Shown in pieces: positions 10,816-21,410 of a stretch of 64,000 nucleotides of DNA. The notes below the pieces were generated by a model that worked only from the letters and a program-made list of their open reading frames with translations, did no database searches and was not told where the DNA came from. Within the stretch, counting starts at the first letter, position 1. Each line of letters starts with the position of its first letter. The DNA is from Acytostelium subglobosum LB1 (taxonomy: Eukaryota > Evosea > Eumycetozoa > Acytosteliales > Acytosteliaceae): the NCBI RefSeq assembly GCF_000787575.1, contig NW_012236501.1:223102-287101 (forward strand), in the 5' to 3' direction. The position numbers and the translations under genes were made by a program.

Positions 10816-12640
10816 TCAATGGAGGTATTGTTGTTGTTGTTGTCCCAAATAGTGAGCGATCGCTACATGTCCATTGTGTAAGGATTCGTCGATGGCTCTG
10901 TCTGTGAATCCTTCCTTCCTATTCTTACAAAGGAATTGAACCATTGATAGATGTCCATTGGCAGCTGCACGCTCGATAGTGGTATTTGTGCATCCTTCAG
11001 TGCGATGCTCGTGTAAGAACTTGACCACGTCGAGATGTCCTTGGTCAGCCGCTCGATGCATGGCCCACACAGTGCAGCCCTCGGTCCTGTGCTCGTGTAG
11101 GAATCGCACAACTTCCAAGCTGCCACCGACTGCTGCGCAGTCCATCACTGTTGGTCCACACTTCTCTGTTCGATTGTAATGCAAGAAACTGAACGACATC
11201 CCCTGATCCTGCAGCCGCGGCAAATCGCATGGCATCGTCTGTACACCCCTCTGTCCTGTTATGATGGAGGTACTGTACAATGTCCAGACGACCTAGTCGC
11301 GCGGCCAGGTCCATCGCTTTGGTCGTACACCCTTCCGTCCTGTTGTGGTGGAGGAAGCGGATGATATCGAGATGGCCATTCTTTGCAGCACCGTTCATCG
11401 CGTCGACCGTGCATCCCTCTGTCCTGTGCTCGTGGAGGTACTTCACCACGGACATATGTCCATTGGTCGCGGCCATGTCCATGGCCTTTGGACCACAGAC
11501 CTCAGTCCTGTTGGTATGTAGCCATTCAACAACGCTCAGATGCCCATTTGTCGCAGCCATCACCATGGCATAGGCAGTGCAGCCGAATGTTGAATGATTG
11601 TGAAGGTACTCGACCACGTCCAGATGTCCCTCGGCTGCCGCCTGGTTCATCGCGCTTGATGCGAGTGTGCTAACCAGCTCATCACGAGGCATGTGATTGA
11701 GATACTGTACGATGGCTAGATTTCCGTTGCGAGCAGCCATACTGAATGCTTCGCCCGTGCACCCCTCATCCCTGTTCTCAAACAGGAATGTGAGTACATC
11801 CAAGTGTCCATTAGCCGCAGCATTGTCGCCAGCCTTGGTCGTGCAGCCTTCGTCTCGGTTGTGATGTAGGAATGTGACCACCTCAAGATGTCCATTCGAT
11901 GCTGCGTTGTTCATCGCCTGGAACATCGATGACTCTTCAGTCCTGTTGTGATGTAAGAACTGGACCACATCCAGATGACCATTTCCAGCTGCCAGTATGA
12001 GTGCCTTGTTTGAGCAGCCCTCAGTCCTGTTGCGATGAAGGAACTTGACCACGTCAAGATGTCCATTGGCCGCAGCGGTGTCCATGGCACCGGTCGTGCA
12101 GCCCTCTGTACGATGCTGATGTAGGAACAGAACAATATCCAGACGTCCATCGGCTGCAGCGTTGTCCATGGCATCAGTTGTGCATCCCTCTGTGCGATTA
12201 TCATGAAGGAATTGAACGATGGAGAGTGTAGACGCGAGATTCATTGCGAAGTAGGAAGCAGGCGCGCCAATATCATGTAGGTAGCGTACTAGTTCAATGT
12301 TGCCAAAGGCTGCCATGGCATCAAAGACATGTGATACTGTGCGCATCAGGTCTGGATGAAGATAGTACATTGCTCGTATCATATATGCATGACCTGGATA
12401 CAAAGCTCTTGGGACCTCTATAAAGTTGAGAGGATTCCTATCATATTCGTCATCATGATCGTCCACTGATCGAACTATCATAGTCAACCATCTACTTGAA
12501 TGATCGACCCAACCCAGTGGCTTAACATTATTGGCGGTATATATAACATGATGGATATGCTTCACAGCTTTGAATATACATGTTGACAACCATTTGTTAT
12601 TTATAATTAACTTGAATAATGAAGAAGTAGAGTACTCCAT
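10816..12640 (-). CDS. Long ankyrin-like repeat protein with one frame break
   Basis: The protein starts at 12640 with about 110 non-repeat residues and then carries about 18 tandem units of 28 residues, consensus A-M-D-x-A-A-x-N-G-H-L-D-V-V-x-F-L-H-x-N-R-T-E-G-C-T. These are ankyrin-like helices in the compact form common in amoebae, so a protein-binding scaffold is likely; the partner is unknown. The repeats continue across a change of frame near 11182, where one extra base interrupts unit 14 (after V-V-Q-F-L). The downstream frame continues the same repeat for four more units to a stop at 10816 after a Gln run. Because the repeat consensus is intact on both sides, this is either a very recent mutation or a base-calling error. 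The protein would have about 607 residues if the frame is continuous. Confidence 0.75.
10830..12310 (-). repeat. Tandem 84-bp coding repeats, about 18 copies
   Basis: The ankyrin-like units are spaced at 84 bases and are conserved at DNA level, for example in the recurring segment coding H-L-D-V-V and the block coding H-x-N-R-T-E-G-C-T. Such an array is prone to unequal crossing-over and to assembly error. Confidence 0.8.
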
Positions 12641-12788
12641 GGTATTATTATCTGTACTGTATCACTCTCGCGAGTTGAGTTGAATGAATGAGTGAGTAGC
12701 GTGAAGTGAGTGGCACACTTTAAAGTTATGGACTTGGATTCATTCGCGATTCTTTCGATTCCTTTGAAGTTGGCGACTTCAACACATA
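12641..12788. promoter_or_regulatory. Divergent promoter, ankyrin-like and RP9-like genes
   Basis: Only 148 bases separate the two opposite start codons. The region is moderately AT-rich with GAAT/GAGT repeats. No defined factor site is seen. Confidence 0.35.
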
Positions 12789-13763
12789 ATGAGCGAGAGA
12801 GACAGAGACAGAGATAGAGATAGAGATAGAGACAGGGATAGATACAGAGATAGAGATAGAGATAGGGACAGAGATAGGGACAGAGATAGGGATAGAGATA
12901 GAGATGGATATAGTTATGTAAATAGAGACAGCCACAGAGATAGAGATAATAGAGAAAGGAATAGAGATTATTTAAGAGAAAGAGATAGAGAGAAGGAAAG
13001 AGAAAGGGATAGGGATATTGAGAGAAGGAGACAAAGGGAGAATGAGGAGAATATATATATAAAGAGACCAGAGGATAGTATACCGGATCGTCCAGAGAAT
13101 AGAGAGGCAAGGGAATTCTTAAAGAATGCTCCATCAAAGGGTCTCTGGATGCCACTCGGCAAAGAGGTCAAAGTGATGCAATGCTGGAAGTGCAAGTCCT
13201 ATGGTCACAGAGCTGCTGACAAAGAATGTCCACTCTTCCTAAGTGGTCAACAAGCGCAAGAGAATAACAGGCGTGTATGTTTATCCATCAATCAGATATT
13301 GAAGGAATGATACTCACTCAATCAATCAATCAATCAATCACAGTTGCGAGAGGACCCAATGCTAAAGTTCAATGAACAAGATGGCGAACCAAACACTCGT
13401 GATAGCCACAACAACAGCAACAGCAATAAGAATGGAGTGAACGTTGACAGACAGTTGATGATCGAAAAGATGAAGAGACGCGAGGATAAGCTACAACAAT
13501 TGCGCGAGCTGTTGGCAAGGGCAGAGGAGAGTGATAGGAAGAAGCAGGAGAAGAAGAAACTGAAGAGGAAAGAGCGTGAGAGTATAAAGAAGGAGGATGA
13601 TGGCAATGAGCATCATAAGAAAAAGAAGAGGAAGGATCACAAGGAGAAGGAGAAGTCCTGGAGTGAATACGAAGAGGTGTCATATCCCTCCACATCGACA
13701 GACATACCAACGACTACGACAACGACTACGACATCGACGACGACGACGAAGTCAGAGAGTTAA
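12789..13763 (+). CDS. RP9 / PAP-1-like pre-mRNA splicing protein
   Basis: There are two exons, 12789-13274 and 13344-13763 (302 residues). The N-terminus is a long Arg-Asp/Glu tract of the kind found in splicing factors. It is followed by the RP9 core: E-F-L-K-N-A-P-S-K-G-L-W-M-P-L-G-K-E-V-K-V-M-Q-C-W-K-C-K, with a zinc-knuckle-like C-x2-C-x4-H-x5-C, and after the intron R-E-D-P-M-L. In animals RP9 (PAP-1) binds PIM1 kinase and spliceosome proteins, and mutations cause retinitis pigmentosa. Here a nuclear splicing role is inferred from that core. The C-terminus is Lys/Glu-rich, then Thr/Ser-rich. The intron is almost entirely AATC repeats before the acceptor. Confidence 0.85.
12793..13040 (+). 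repeat. Imperfect GAGATA/GAGACA hexamer array coding Arg-Asp
   Basis: A purine-rich tandem hexanucleotide array (AGAGAT, AGAGAC, AGGGAT variants) encodes alternating Arg and Asp/Glu at the start of the RP9-like protein. Its length is likely variable between strains. Confidence 0.8.
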
Positions 13764-13929
13764 CAAGCATCCCCTGCTGGATATCAGTTTATTAAATCTA
13801 CATACGCATAGTCGATGATGCCTTTGAAGTTGTTGGCAAGTGGACCGCAAGCGCGCGATGCCTGTTGCTGTTGCTGACATTAGTTTGTTGATTGAACGAA
13901 TAATGGAATGGAAGGATGAAGATTCATGA

Positions 13930-14679
13930 TTATGACTCATCGGTCTCTTGCTCCAAGTCTGTATCCTTGATGAATTGATCGAGCTCCTTGGCGTCAAAGA
14001 CGTGGTAGACGAGTCGGTCGTCCTTTCTGGTGATGTATGAAAACTCCAGCTTGTCCGAGTTGATGTTGGAGCGGTCCATGGTCTTTGTCAGCACCTTGAG
14101 GGCCAGCTGCAGGGCATCCTTCAGCGAGATGTCGGGCTTGTAGCTGGAACGGAGAACAGACTGAGCGACCTGGCTGTTCTCGCCTCCAATTGAGGTGGCC
14201 TTCCAACCGGCAAAGTTGCCAGAGGGGTCCGACTGGTACAGCTGGAAGCCGTACTGCTTGTCCCAGCCGGCGTAGAGAAACGACACGCCAAACGGACGCA
14301 GACCTCCGTATTGCGTGTAGCCCTGCTTGGTGTCGCAGATCTGGCTGACGAGCTGCTCGACGGGCATCGGCTCCTGATATGTGTAGTAGTAGCGCTGTGA
14401 GGAGAGGCGCGCATAGTTGATGAGGATGTTGGCGTCCGAGGTGATGCCGGCCACTGCACACACCACGTGATCGTCAATCTTGAACATCTTCTCGCATTGA
14501 GTGCTGGAGGTGTCGAGCAGCTTTGCCACGGTCTTCTTCTCAGCGGCCAACACAATTCCATCTTTTGCCAGAATACCAACTGTTGCTCCTGCATGTCTAA
14601 TTGCAGTCATTGCATACTCTACCTGATAAATTCTACCCTCTGGTGAGAATATAGTTGTTCTCTGATCGTATCTTCTTGC
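13930..14679 (-). CDS. psmA4: 20S proteasome subunit alpha type-4
   Basis: The main exon (14679-13930, 250 codons) begins [16 protein letters not shown] and has the proteasome alpha-type signature [28 protein letters not shown] and G-W-K-A-T-S-I-G follow, matching PSMA4 (yeast Pre9). The subunit forms part of the outer gating ring of the 20S core. The length equals the usual family length once a single Met is added. No in-frame ATG precedes A-R-R-Y-D in this exon; a 3' splice site (TTTAG) sits directly before it. The start codon therefore lies in a separate upstream exon, which could be as short as the ATG itself (candidate at 14878-14880, followed by GTATTA). Confidence 0.93.
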   Translation of the reverse strand, partial: ARRYDQRTTIFSPEGRIYQVEYAMTAIRHAGATVGILAKDGIVLAAEKKTVAKLLDTSSTQCEKMFKIDDHVVCAVAGITSDANILINYARLSSQRYYYTYQEPMPVEQLVSQICDTKQGYTQYGGLRPFGVSFLYAGWDKQYGFQLYQSDPSGNFAGWKATSIGGENSQVAQSVLRSSYKPDISLKDALQLALKVLTKTMDRSNINSDKLEFSYITRKDDRLVYHVFDAKELDQFIKDTDLEQETDES

Positions 14680-15189
14680 CTAAATATATCATTCATTCAA
14701 TCATTTCATTCATTCAATCATTTCATTCATTCAATATATATGTTTGTGTTTGTGATTAAACTATATGTTAGAATTACTTGTTTGATATCTTTGAGACTCT
14801 TGATTGACTCGACTCGACTGTCCCATCATCATCGATCATTCAATCAATCAATCTAATATTATATCTTTGATTAATACCATTTATATATCTTTTATGTATG
14901 AATAGTTGCAAGGGTATGGTACAAACAACTGTTTCAATATATGTATATGTATGTATATATAAATAAAAAGTAATATTAATATATAATATGTATCTGTATG
15001 AATGATTAAAGTGAATGTGTGAAGTGATCATCAAGTGATGTTCAATTTAGTTTGTGTGAGAGTGATCTTCACAAAACACAACAAACAAAATAAATTGAAA
15101 AATTGGAAGGTGCTCACTTCTTGAACTTTGAGTTGAGCCAACTCGCACCACTTTATTCATTCATTCATTGACACAAAGAGATAATAATA
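14680..15189. other. psmA4 leader intron and intergenic DNA
   Basis: This AT-rich stretch contains the unplaced first exon of psmA4 on the minus strand. It has CATT repeats near 14690-14730 and TATAT runs near 14940-14990. No further gene is seen before the pseudogene at 15193. Confidence 0.4.
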
Positions 15190-15192
15190 ATA

Positions 15193-15855
15193 ATGGATAG
15201 TATCAAACGGATGCATCATTGTTGATTGATGATGAAGCACCGATACTTGAGGTACTGAGGAATCGTACATTGATCAAATATATAATTGATATAAGTAGAG
15301 CAAAGTCCTGTGTGATTGACAATTACTTTGACGAACACCTGACCACCTGGCAGTGAGGAGATGTTCCAGTTCATCATGTCCAATCAGTTCAGGCCGCTCA
15401 TCTTTAAAATACTTGTTGGCTACAATCTGATACTCAAACAGACGATAACATGTGCAGATGCCAATCGACATACAACCTATTGTCGCAACTTATGTATCAC
15501 AGCCAGCTTTGCGATTGAGTCAATGGAGATCAGAGGATACTCGCAATGGTGTTGGAACATCTACGAGCAAGTATTGTACCTCTTAGCAGCTCGGATATCT
15601 TTGACTATATTTCCATAAGAGTTCAAGTACTCTTGATGCAAGTGATTGAGAAACCCAACAACTGGGATCTATTGTCTTTGTTCCGTGAAGGTGATTATAC
15701 TGGTGAGGCATGGCGCTATTGGAATGATTGATGACATTAGATTATTCAACAAGTTGCCAGAGTTCAAGTGGAGACACATACCAGAGATGCAACTCAAAGA
15801 CAAGACATCACCTCATCTACACACACACTTATACACTGTCAATAAACGAAGATAA
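15193..15855 (+). pseudogene. Internally deleted copy of the gene at 16006-18018
   Basis: From 15193 to about 15345 the sequence is close to 16006-16160, including the start ATG and I-D-D-E-A-P-I-L-E-V-L-R-N-R-T-L-I. It then jumps, near CCTGGCAGTGAGGAGATG, to a copy of 17463-17970 of the same gene. About 1.3 kb of the middle is missing and the rejoined frame is broken by several changes. The C-terminal part still reads F-N-K-L-P-E-F-K-W-R-H-I-P-E-M-Q-L. This is a tandem duplicate that lost its centre and has decayed since. Confidence 0.88.
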
Positions 15856-16005
15856 GTGTGACACTCAGTCATTGAAGTGAACACACACCTTACTTAGTGG
15901 AAATGAGTGACACTCTCTCTTGTATTTGTTTGGTATGAAGTCAGTTCATTACTAGTATAACTACATAAACATATAATATATATATATATATTGATACAGA
16001 TAATA

Positions 16006-18018
16006 ATGAATAGTATCAAAAGGAAACATCAATGTTTGATTGATGATGAAGCACCTATACTTGAGGTGTTGAGGAATCGTACATTGATCAAATATATAAT
16101 TGATATAAGTAGAGTTGACACAACATATTATGTGATTGACAACTACTTTGATGAACAACTACAACAAAGATTCAAACAATTTGAATGTATTAAACAACAA
16201 TTACTACAACATAAACTACCAAGTCAATTTACTCCAGGCAATGCATGGCGCTATCGTTACAATCACTTTGACCAAGTGCGGTTCATCTGTGAACGACGAC
16301 TCTTTGGATTGTTGCGCGACCGTATCAAATGTGGCCTGCCATTGCACTTTGATTATCACGCCGCAGAGTATGTGGTCACGACACTGGACGACATGGACGT
16401 GTTCAAATTAATCTACAACAACTACCGTCACATCTTTTGCAAGGATGGTTTGATGTTAGGTGCATTGCGTGGCGGCCATACCGATGTGATCTGTACGTTA
16501 TTGGACCAGAAGGAGCCTCACTGCTTCGACCGCACTGGTCTGATCACCAATATAATCTCACGTCATTCCAATTTTAATATTGGACTTGCTCTCCTTTTGG
16601 CTGAACATGGATATGTGTCCAAGTCTGAGCTACTACCCCATGCACAAATGTACCTGAAGAGAAACAATATTGCCCTTATCCGCCGCTTCATCAAGTTGTC
16701 AGATCAGTCACTGGCAGCCATGCGGGTAGCAGTCTTGGAATGGCCCAACTTCTCGGCATTGATATCCACGGGCGACATTGACCTGATCGATGAACTTATG
16801 CGTGGCAACTCCAAAGTGAAGATGCCAAGATACTCGATCGATCATTATCCATTGACGATTTTAGAGTTGACCAATGTTGAATCGATGCTTGACCGACTGA
16901 AGGACACCCAACAGTTGTTAAGGCTATTGCACAAAGTCGAAGAATTCTTGGACATCGGTGAGGATCAGAGGGAATTGCACAGGTCAAAGGATATCAACCT
17001 AATTCACAAGAGGACTTTGGAAAAGATTGCCAAGTGTCGAATAGAGGCCAGGACCATTCTGGAGAGCAGTTATTATTGGATGAGTGTACGGACTGATGAT
17101 GAACGGGCCAAGATACTCGCACAAGACGATGAAGCATCCGCATCGATGTCCCAAATGCTAGAGATGTTTGCCATTCTTTACAATGGGTACGGTTTGGCCA
17201 CAGGGTCGTTCATCGAGTATATCATTCAGACCCAAAACTATTCAATGTTGTGCTTGCTTGGATCTGGAGGAAACGAGACTATACTCAGTGAACGAGGAAC
17301 ACTGGAGCAGATCATTATCATGACACACAATCCTAGTAGCCATTTATCAAGCAAAGTCTATCACTGCATGTCACATGCCGATCGAGCAGAGGGTTTAAGA
17401 ATTCTTAGGTTCGTCAATAATATAGAGAACCGACTAAGACCTGAAGATTCTTATCCATTCACTGGCAGTGAGGAGATGTTCAAGTTCATAATGTCCGATG
17501 AGTTCGGTATTTGCCGACCTCCCTTCCTCTTTGACAGGCTAGTTGGCTACAATCCAGTGACCTTCCTACAGACAATGACATGTGATGATAGTGGAAAAGT
17601 TAAAATCTACTATTGGCGAAACATTCAAATAATCGCCAGTTTTGCCATTGCCATTGGAGACCAGAGGATGCTGTCAATGGTATTGGAATATTTCCGAGCA
17701 AGCATGATACCGATGTTTGATGATATTGAAGGAACCAATTACCTGGAACTGGCTTTAAAAATTCAAGGTCTCATGTATCAAGTGATAACTAATCGGAATA
17801 GCTGGCATCTATTACCTTTATTCCATGAAGAAAGTGATTATTCTATCGAAGCATGGAGAGTTGGAAAGATTGATGAAGTTGGATTGTTCAACCTGTTGCC
17901 AGAGTTTAAGTGGAGGCATATTCAAGAGATGCAACTCAACAAAAAGTCATCACCTCGTCTCTACACACATACTCAGAGTGGACCATTGAGGACAAACATC
18001 GCCAAACCATCCAGTTGA
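16006..18018 (+). CDS. Dictyostelid-specific ankyrin-like family protein
   Basis: An intronless frame of 670 residues starts at the ATG at 16006. It opens M-N-S-I-K-R-K-H, then L-I-D-D-E-A-P-I-L-E-V-L-R-N. Segments such as L-M-L-G-A-L-R-G-G-H-T-D-V-I-C-T-L-L and L-A-L-L-L-A-E-H-G-Y resemble degenerate ankyrin helices. The type is common in expanded dictyostelid families with N-terminal L-x-N-R-x-L-x-x-x-I motifs. There is no signal peptide or membrane segment. The function is not known. The neighbouring deleted copy shows that this family is still duplicating locally. No in-frame break was seen, so the gene appears intact. Confidence 0.75.
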   Translation: MNSIKRKHQCLIDDEAPILEVLRNRTLIKYIIDISRVDTTYYVIDNYFDEQLQQRFKQFECIKQQLLQHKLPSQFTPGNAWRYRYNHFDQVRFICERRLFGLLRDRIKCGLPLHFDYHAAEYVVTTLDDMDVFKLIYNNYRHIFCKDGLMLGALRGGHTDVICTLLDQKEPHCFDRTGLITNIISRHSNFNIGLALLLAEHGYVSKSELLPHAQMYLKRNNIALIRRFIKLSDQSLAAMRVAVLEWPNFSALISTGDIDLIDELMRGNSKVKMPRYSIDHYPLTILELTNVESMLDRLKDTQQLLRLLHKVEEFLDIGEDQRELHRSKDINLIHKRTLEKIAKCRIEARTILESSYYWMSVRTDDERAKILAQDDEASASMSQMLEMFAILYNGYGLATGSFIEYIIQTQNYSMLCLLGSGGNETILSERGTLEQIIIMTHNPSSHLSSKVYHCMSHADRAEGLRILRFVNNIENRLRPEDSYPFTGSEEMFKFIMSDEFGICRPPFLFDRLVGYNPVTFLQTMTCDDSGKVKIYYWRNIQIIASFAIAIGDQRMLSMVLEYFRASMIPMFDDIEGTNYLELALKIQGLMYQVITNRNSWHLLPLFHEESDYSIEAWRVGKIDEVGLFNLLPEFKWRHIQEMQLNKKSSPRLYTHTQSGPLRTNIAKPSS

Positions 18019-18072
18019 GCAATCAATAAAATCAATCAATCAATCTCGCTCCAATAATTATATTATATTATA

Positions 18073-19841
18073 TTATATGTCCAGGTACTTCTTGAGGTAT
18101 TGATTAACTTTCTCTGGATTCGATCTGCCTTTGGTCTGCTTCATGATCTCGCCAACAAAGAATTTGAACACGCGCTGCTTGCCAGACCGATAGTCTTGCG
18201 CCTCTTTAGGATTGGCCTCCACCAAGGTCTTGCACAATTGATCCAATGTCGAATCATCGGATATTTGTGACAGTCCCAGACTTTCAACCAACGCCTTTAC
18301 ACTCTGTTGTTGCTTGTTGTCATTCAGTAGTCGCGCAAAGATCTCCTTGCCAGTCCTCGACGACATGTATCCCTGATCGATCAGATCGACCAACTCTGCC
18401 AGTTGGCCAACCGACACGGGACTCTGCACAATGGTCTCATTGCGTGAGTTTAGCCACTCAAACATCTCCTTGAGGATCCACGGCAGCACCTTCTTTGACG
18501 CTCGTTGCTTGCCTCCATGTGCGACAACTGCTTCAAAGTACTGTGCCACATCGCGGTCCTCGACCAAGACGTCAACCTCGTGCTCGGCAATCTGATAATC
18601 GCGCATCAGTCGACTCTTGAGAGCGTCGGGCAGCTCAACCATCTTGTTGCGAATGGAATCGATGTAATCGTCGCTGAGGATGAGGGGTGGCAGGTCGGGC
18701 TCGGGGAAGAACCTGTAGTCAACCTCGTCCTCCTTTGTCCTCATGTGGAATGTCTGGCCACTTGCCTGGTCGAAGCCCCTTGTCTCGCGAAGGACGCGGC
18801 CACCCGCTTCCAGCACGTCGATCTGGCGCGCAGCCTCGGCGTCGATGGCGCCAGTGATCGCCTTGATTGATATCATGTTCTTGAGCTCGACACGAGTGCC
18901 GAATGGCTCATTCGGGCGATTTGGTCGCACACTTATATTGATGTCGGCACGCATCTCGCCCAACTGCATATTCGCGTCGCTGCTGCCAATGTGTTTCATC
19001 AACTGCTGCAACTGCTTGATGTACTGGCCCACCTGTTCGCTGGACCTAAAGTCGGCGGCACTGACCACCTCCATCAATCCGATACCAGCACGATTCAGAT
19101 CGACCAATGTATGACTGGGACTCTGATCATGTATCGACTTGCCACTGTCCTGTTCTATCTGTATATGTGATATATTGATTGGTACCTTTGAGCCATCCTT
19201 CATATTCAACATCATAATTCCTTCAGTAGCAATTGGTTCTTTGATTGATTGAGAGATCAATGAGTGATTGGGATGATCCAGGAAGTGATTGATTGATCAA
19301 TGTAAGCTTGATGAACATGGATTGGCTACAATTAACCGACTTACGATAGTACTGAGTGATCTGATATCCTTGTGGCAGGTCTTGATAGAAGTAATGCTTG
19401 CGATCGAATGATGATCGCTTATTGATCCTGGCACCAATGGCAAGTCCTGTCCTTATAGATTGTTCTACACATCTCTGATTGAGCACTGGTAGTGTTCCAG
19501 GGAATGCAGCATCAACATAAGACACTCTACTATTTGCTATACATCCATCTAGACTGCCTACATTTAAACTATCTTTACAACCAATGTTAGTTAGTTTGAA
19601 CGTGTTAAGTTGAGTCGAGTTGAGATATGTACTACATACCTGAGAACAACTTCTCCTTTGACTTTATCTGAGCATGTATCTCTACACCTACAACAAGTTC
19701 ATACTTCTTCTGTTGTTGTTGACTTGTGCTGTTACTTGAATATTGATGATGTTGTCGTCGAGTATGTATAATGTTTGAATGAGGTAATAATCTAAGATGT
19801 TTGGTATATTGTAGCAAGCTACAAGTTGTATAGTTTATCAT
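18073..19841 (-). CDS. gatB: Mitochondrial glutamyl-tRNA(Gln) amidotransferase subunit B
   Basis: The exons read 19841-19640, 19572-19345 and 19238-18073 (531 residues). The first 45 residues are basic, Ser/Thr/Gln-rich and free of acidic residues, consistent with a mitochondrial presequence. Then comes the GatB core [32 protein letters not shown] and [14 protein letters not shown], with the helical YqeY-like tail at the C-terminus ([14 protein letters not shown]). GatB works with GatA and GatC to convert misacylated Glu-tRNA(Gln) to Gln-tRNA(Gln) in organelles. The family usually has S-G-T-P-L-L-E where this protein has A-G-I-G-L-M-E. The gene is divergent from OXA1, another mitochondrial biogenesis gene. 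Confidence 0.92.
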
Positions 19842-20105
19842 AGTTGTATCTACTTATATTCATTCAACCAAGCAATGCGATGACAAATATTCGAATATGA
19901 TCAATCCCATAAATTAAGTAGATCCCACATCAGTGTGAAGTGTCAAAATTGAATTTTGATTCATTTTATTTTGAATTAATTTGGGACTTGACAGAGTTTT
20001 GAAAGACCCCAACCGAGGCCTTCGTGTGTGTGTTTGATAATAATAATAATCATCATCTGATTGTATGAATGAAACGATCGACTACTACTACAACATATAT
20101 ATAAC
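19842..20105. promoter_or_regulatory. Divergent promoter, GatB and OXA1
   Basis: This 264-base spacer between two nuclear genes for mitochondrial proteins has an AT-rich centre and a TATATA run just upstream of the OXA1 ATG. A CCCATAA motif at about 19909-19915 matches the dictyostelid small-RNA upstream element but may be chance. Confidence 0.35.
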
Positions 20106-21410
20106 ATGCAATCACTTAATAGGTCCATACTCAGATCAGCATTGTTCCAAAAGAACAACCCTGTGGCAACAGTTGTAGCTGCTGCACACTTCAATCATAG
20201 ACCATCACTCAAGACTAAAGCAAATATTTCATCGATATTCAGAGGTGCATCATCATCAGCATCACATCAACAACAACAGTTCATCTTGATCACTGGTCTC
20301 ACAAACATCTCAAACTCAAACATAAACACAAACTCAAACTCAAAGTTTGGCGTGAGATACTACTCCACGCCCAGCAACACAGGCAACAGCAACACCACTG
20401 GAAACACAACCACAACATCAGACCTTTCACTTGGAAACCCTATCAACACTGAGGGAATCAACTCGGTGGCCGAGGTCAATGTGTCACATCAGTTGGTGGA
20501 CGCGATCACGACCTCTTTGCCACCACCCCCACCCAACCCCATCATCGAAGCCGTCACCAACTTTAACGACTCGATCGTCGAGGCGGTCAATCAGTTCGCC
20601 GTGTCCACCGGCACCCCGTGGTGGCTGTGCATCGTCACGGGCACCATCATACTGCGCACGCTGCTTCTGCCCTTCACGGTCAAGACACAGCGCAACCAGG
20701 TCAAGATGATGGCCGTGCGCGAGGAGATGGAGAAGAACTCATACCTGAACGACGGCACGATGGAGGGCCGCATGAAGCTGATGGCGCTGCAGCAGGAGCT
20801 GTCGGCCAAGAACGGCGTGTCGCCCCTCTCCATGATGGGTCTGGCCATCGCCCAGGCGCCCTTCTACATATACTTCTTTGTGCTGATCAGGAACGCCTGC
20901 ATGGAATTCCCGCAGTACCTGAGCCAGGGCGGCATGCTCTGGTTCAGGGACCTGTCGGCGATGGATCCCACATACATGCTGCCCGTGCTCTCGTCATTTT
21001 TCCAGTTCATCAGTGTGCGCATGACCTTCACCGAGGGCACCAACATCGTGATGAAGACGCTGATGGGCGGCCTGTGTCTGATCCCGCTGTTCTTCACACT
21101 GACCTTCCCCGCGGGCCTCAACATCTACTGGTGCGTCAACTCGCTGATCTTCATCCTACAGAACTGGCTGTTCCGCAAGGTGTCCGTCAAGAAGTTCTTC
21201 AACATCCCGCTGAGCAAGGCCGATGTGGGCATCAAGACGTCCACCATCCAGTACGCGCCCGTCAAGAATGTCGCACCCACCATCACCGAGGAGTTGGCCA
21301 AGAAGGACAATGCAGTCCTCGTCGACAAGTTGACCAAGTTGCGTCAAGAGGTCAAGACCGCCAAGACACGCGCCATGGATGAGAGCTTTGGTACTCGTCG
21401 CAGAAAGTGA
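20106..21410 (+). CDS. oxa1: OXA1 / YidC family mitochondrial inner membrane insertase
   Basis: A single exon encodes 434 residues. The first 120 residues are basic and Ser/Asn/Thr-rich with Gln runs, a mitochondrial targeting region. The insertase core starts at P-W-W-L-C-I-V-T-G-T-I-I-L-R-T and contains the five expected hydrophobic segments, with the typical L-L-P-F-T-V-K-T-Q-R-N helix, P-L-S-M-M-G-L-A-I-A-Q-A-P-F and F-P-A-G-L-N-I-Y-W-C-V-N-S. OXA1 inserts mitochondrially made proteins such as Cox2 into the inner membrane. The C-terminal tail is basic and helical, as in ribosome-binding Oxa1 tails. The core (20500-21300) is clearly richer in G+C than neighbouring genes. Confidence 0.94.
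   Translation: MQSLNRSILRSALFQKNNPVATVVAAAHFNHRPSLKTKANISSIFRGASSSASHQQQQFILITGLTNISNSNINTNSNSKFGVRYYSTPSNTGNSNTTGNTTTTSDLSLGNPINTEGINSVAEVNVSHQLVDAITTSLPPPPPNPIIEAVTNFNDSIVEAVNQFAVSTGTPWWLCIVTGTIILRTLLLPFTVKTQRNQVKMMAVREEMEKNSYLNDGTMEGRMKLMALQQELSAKNGVSPLSMMGLAIAQAPFYIYFFVLIRNACMEFPQYLSQGGMLWFRDLSAMDPTYMLPVLSSFFQFISVRMTFTEGTNIVMKTLMGGLCLIPLFFTLTFPAGLNIYWCVNSLIFILQNWLFRKVSVKKFFNIPLSKADVGIKTSTIQYAPVKNVAPTITEELAKKDNAVLVDKLTKLRQEVKTAKTRAMDESFGTRRRK

Noticed and set aside
12607-13155. Tyr/Leu/Ser-rich open frames antisense to the RP9-like gene
   Set aside because: They arise from the complementary strand of the Arg-Asp hexamer array.
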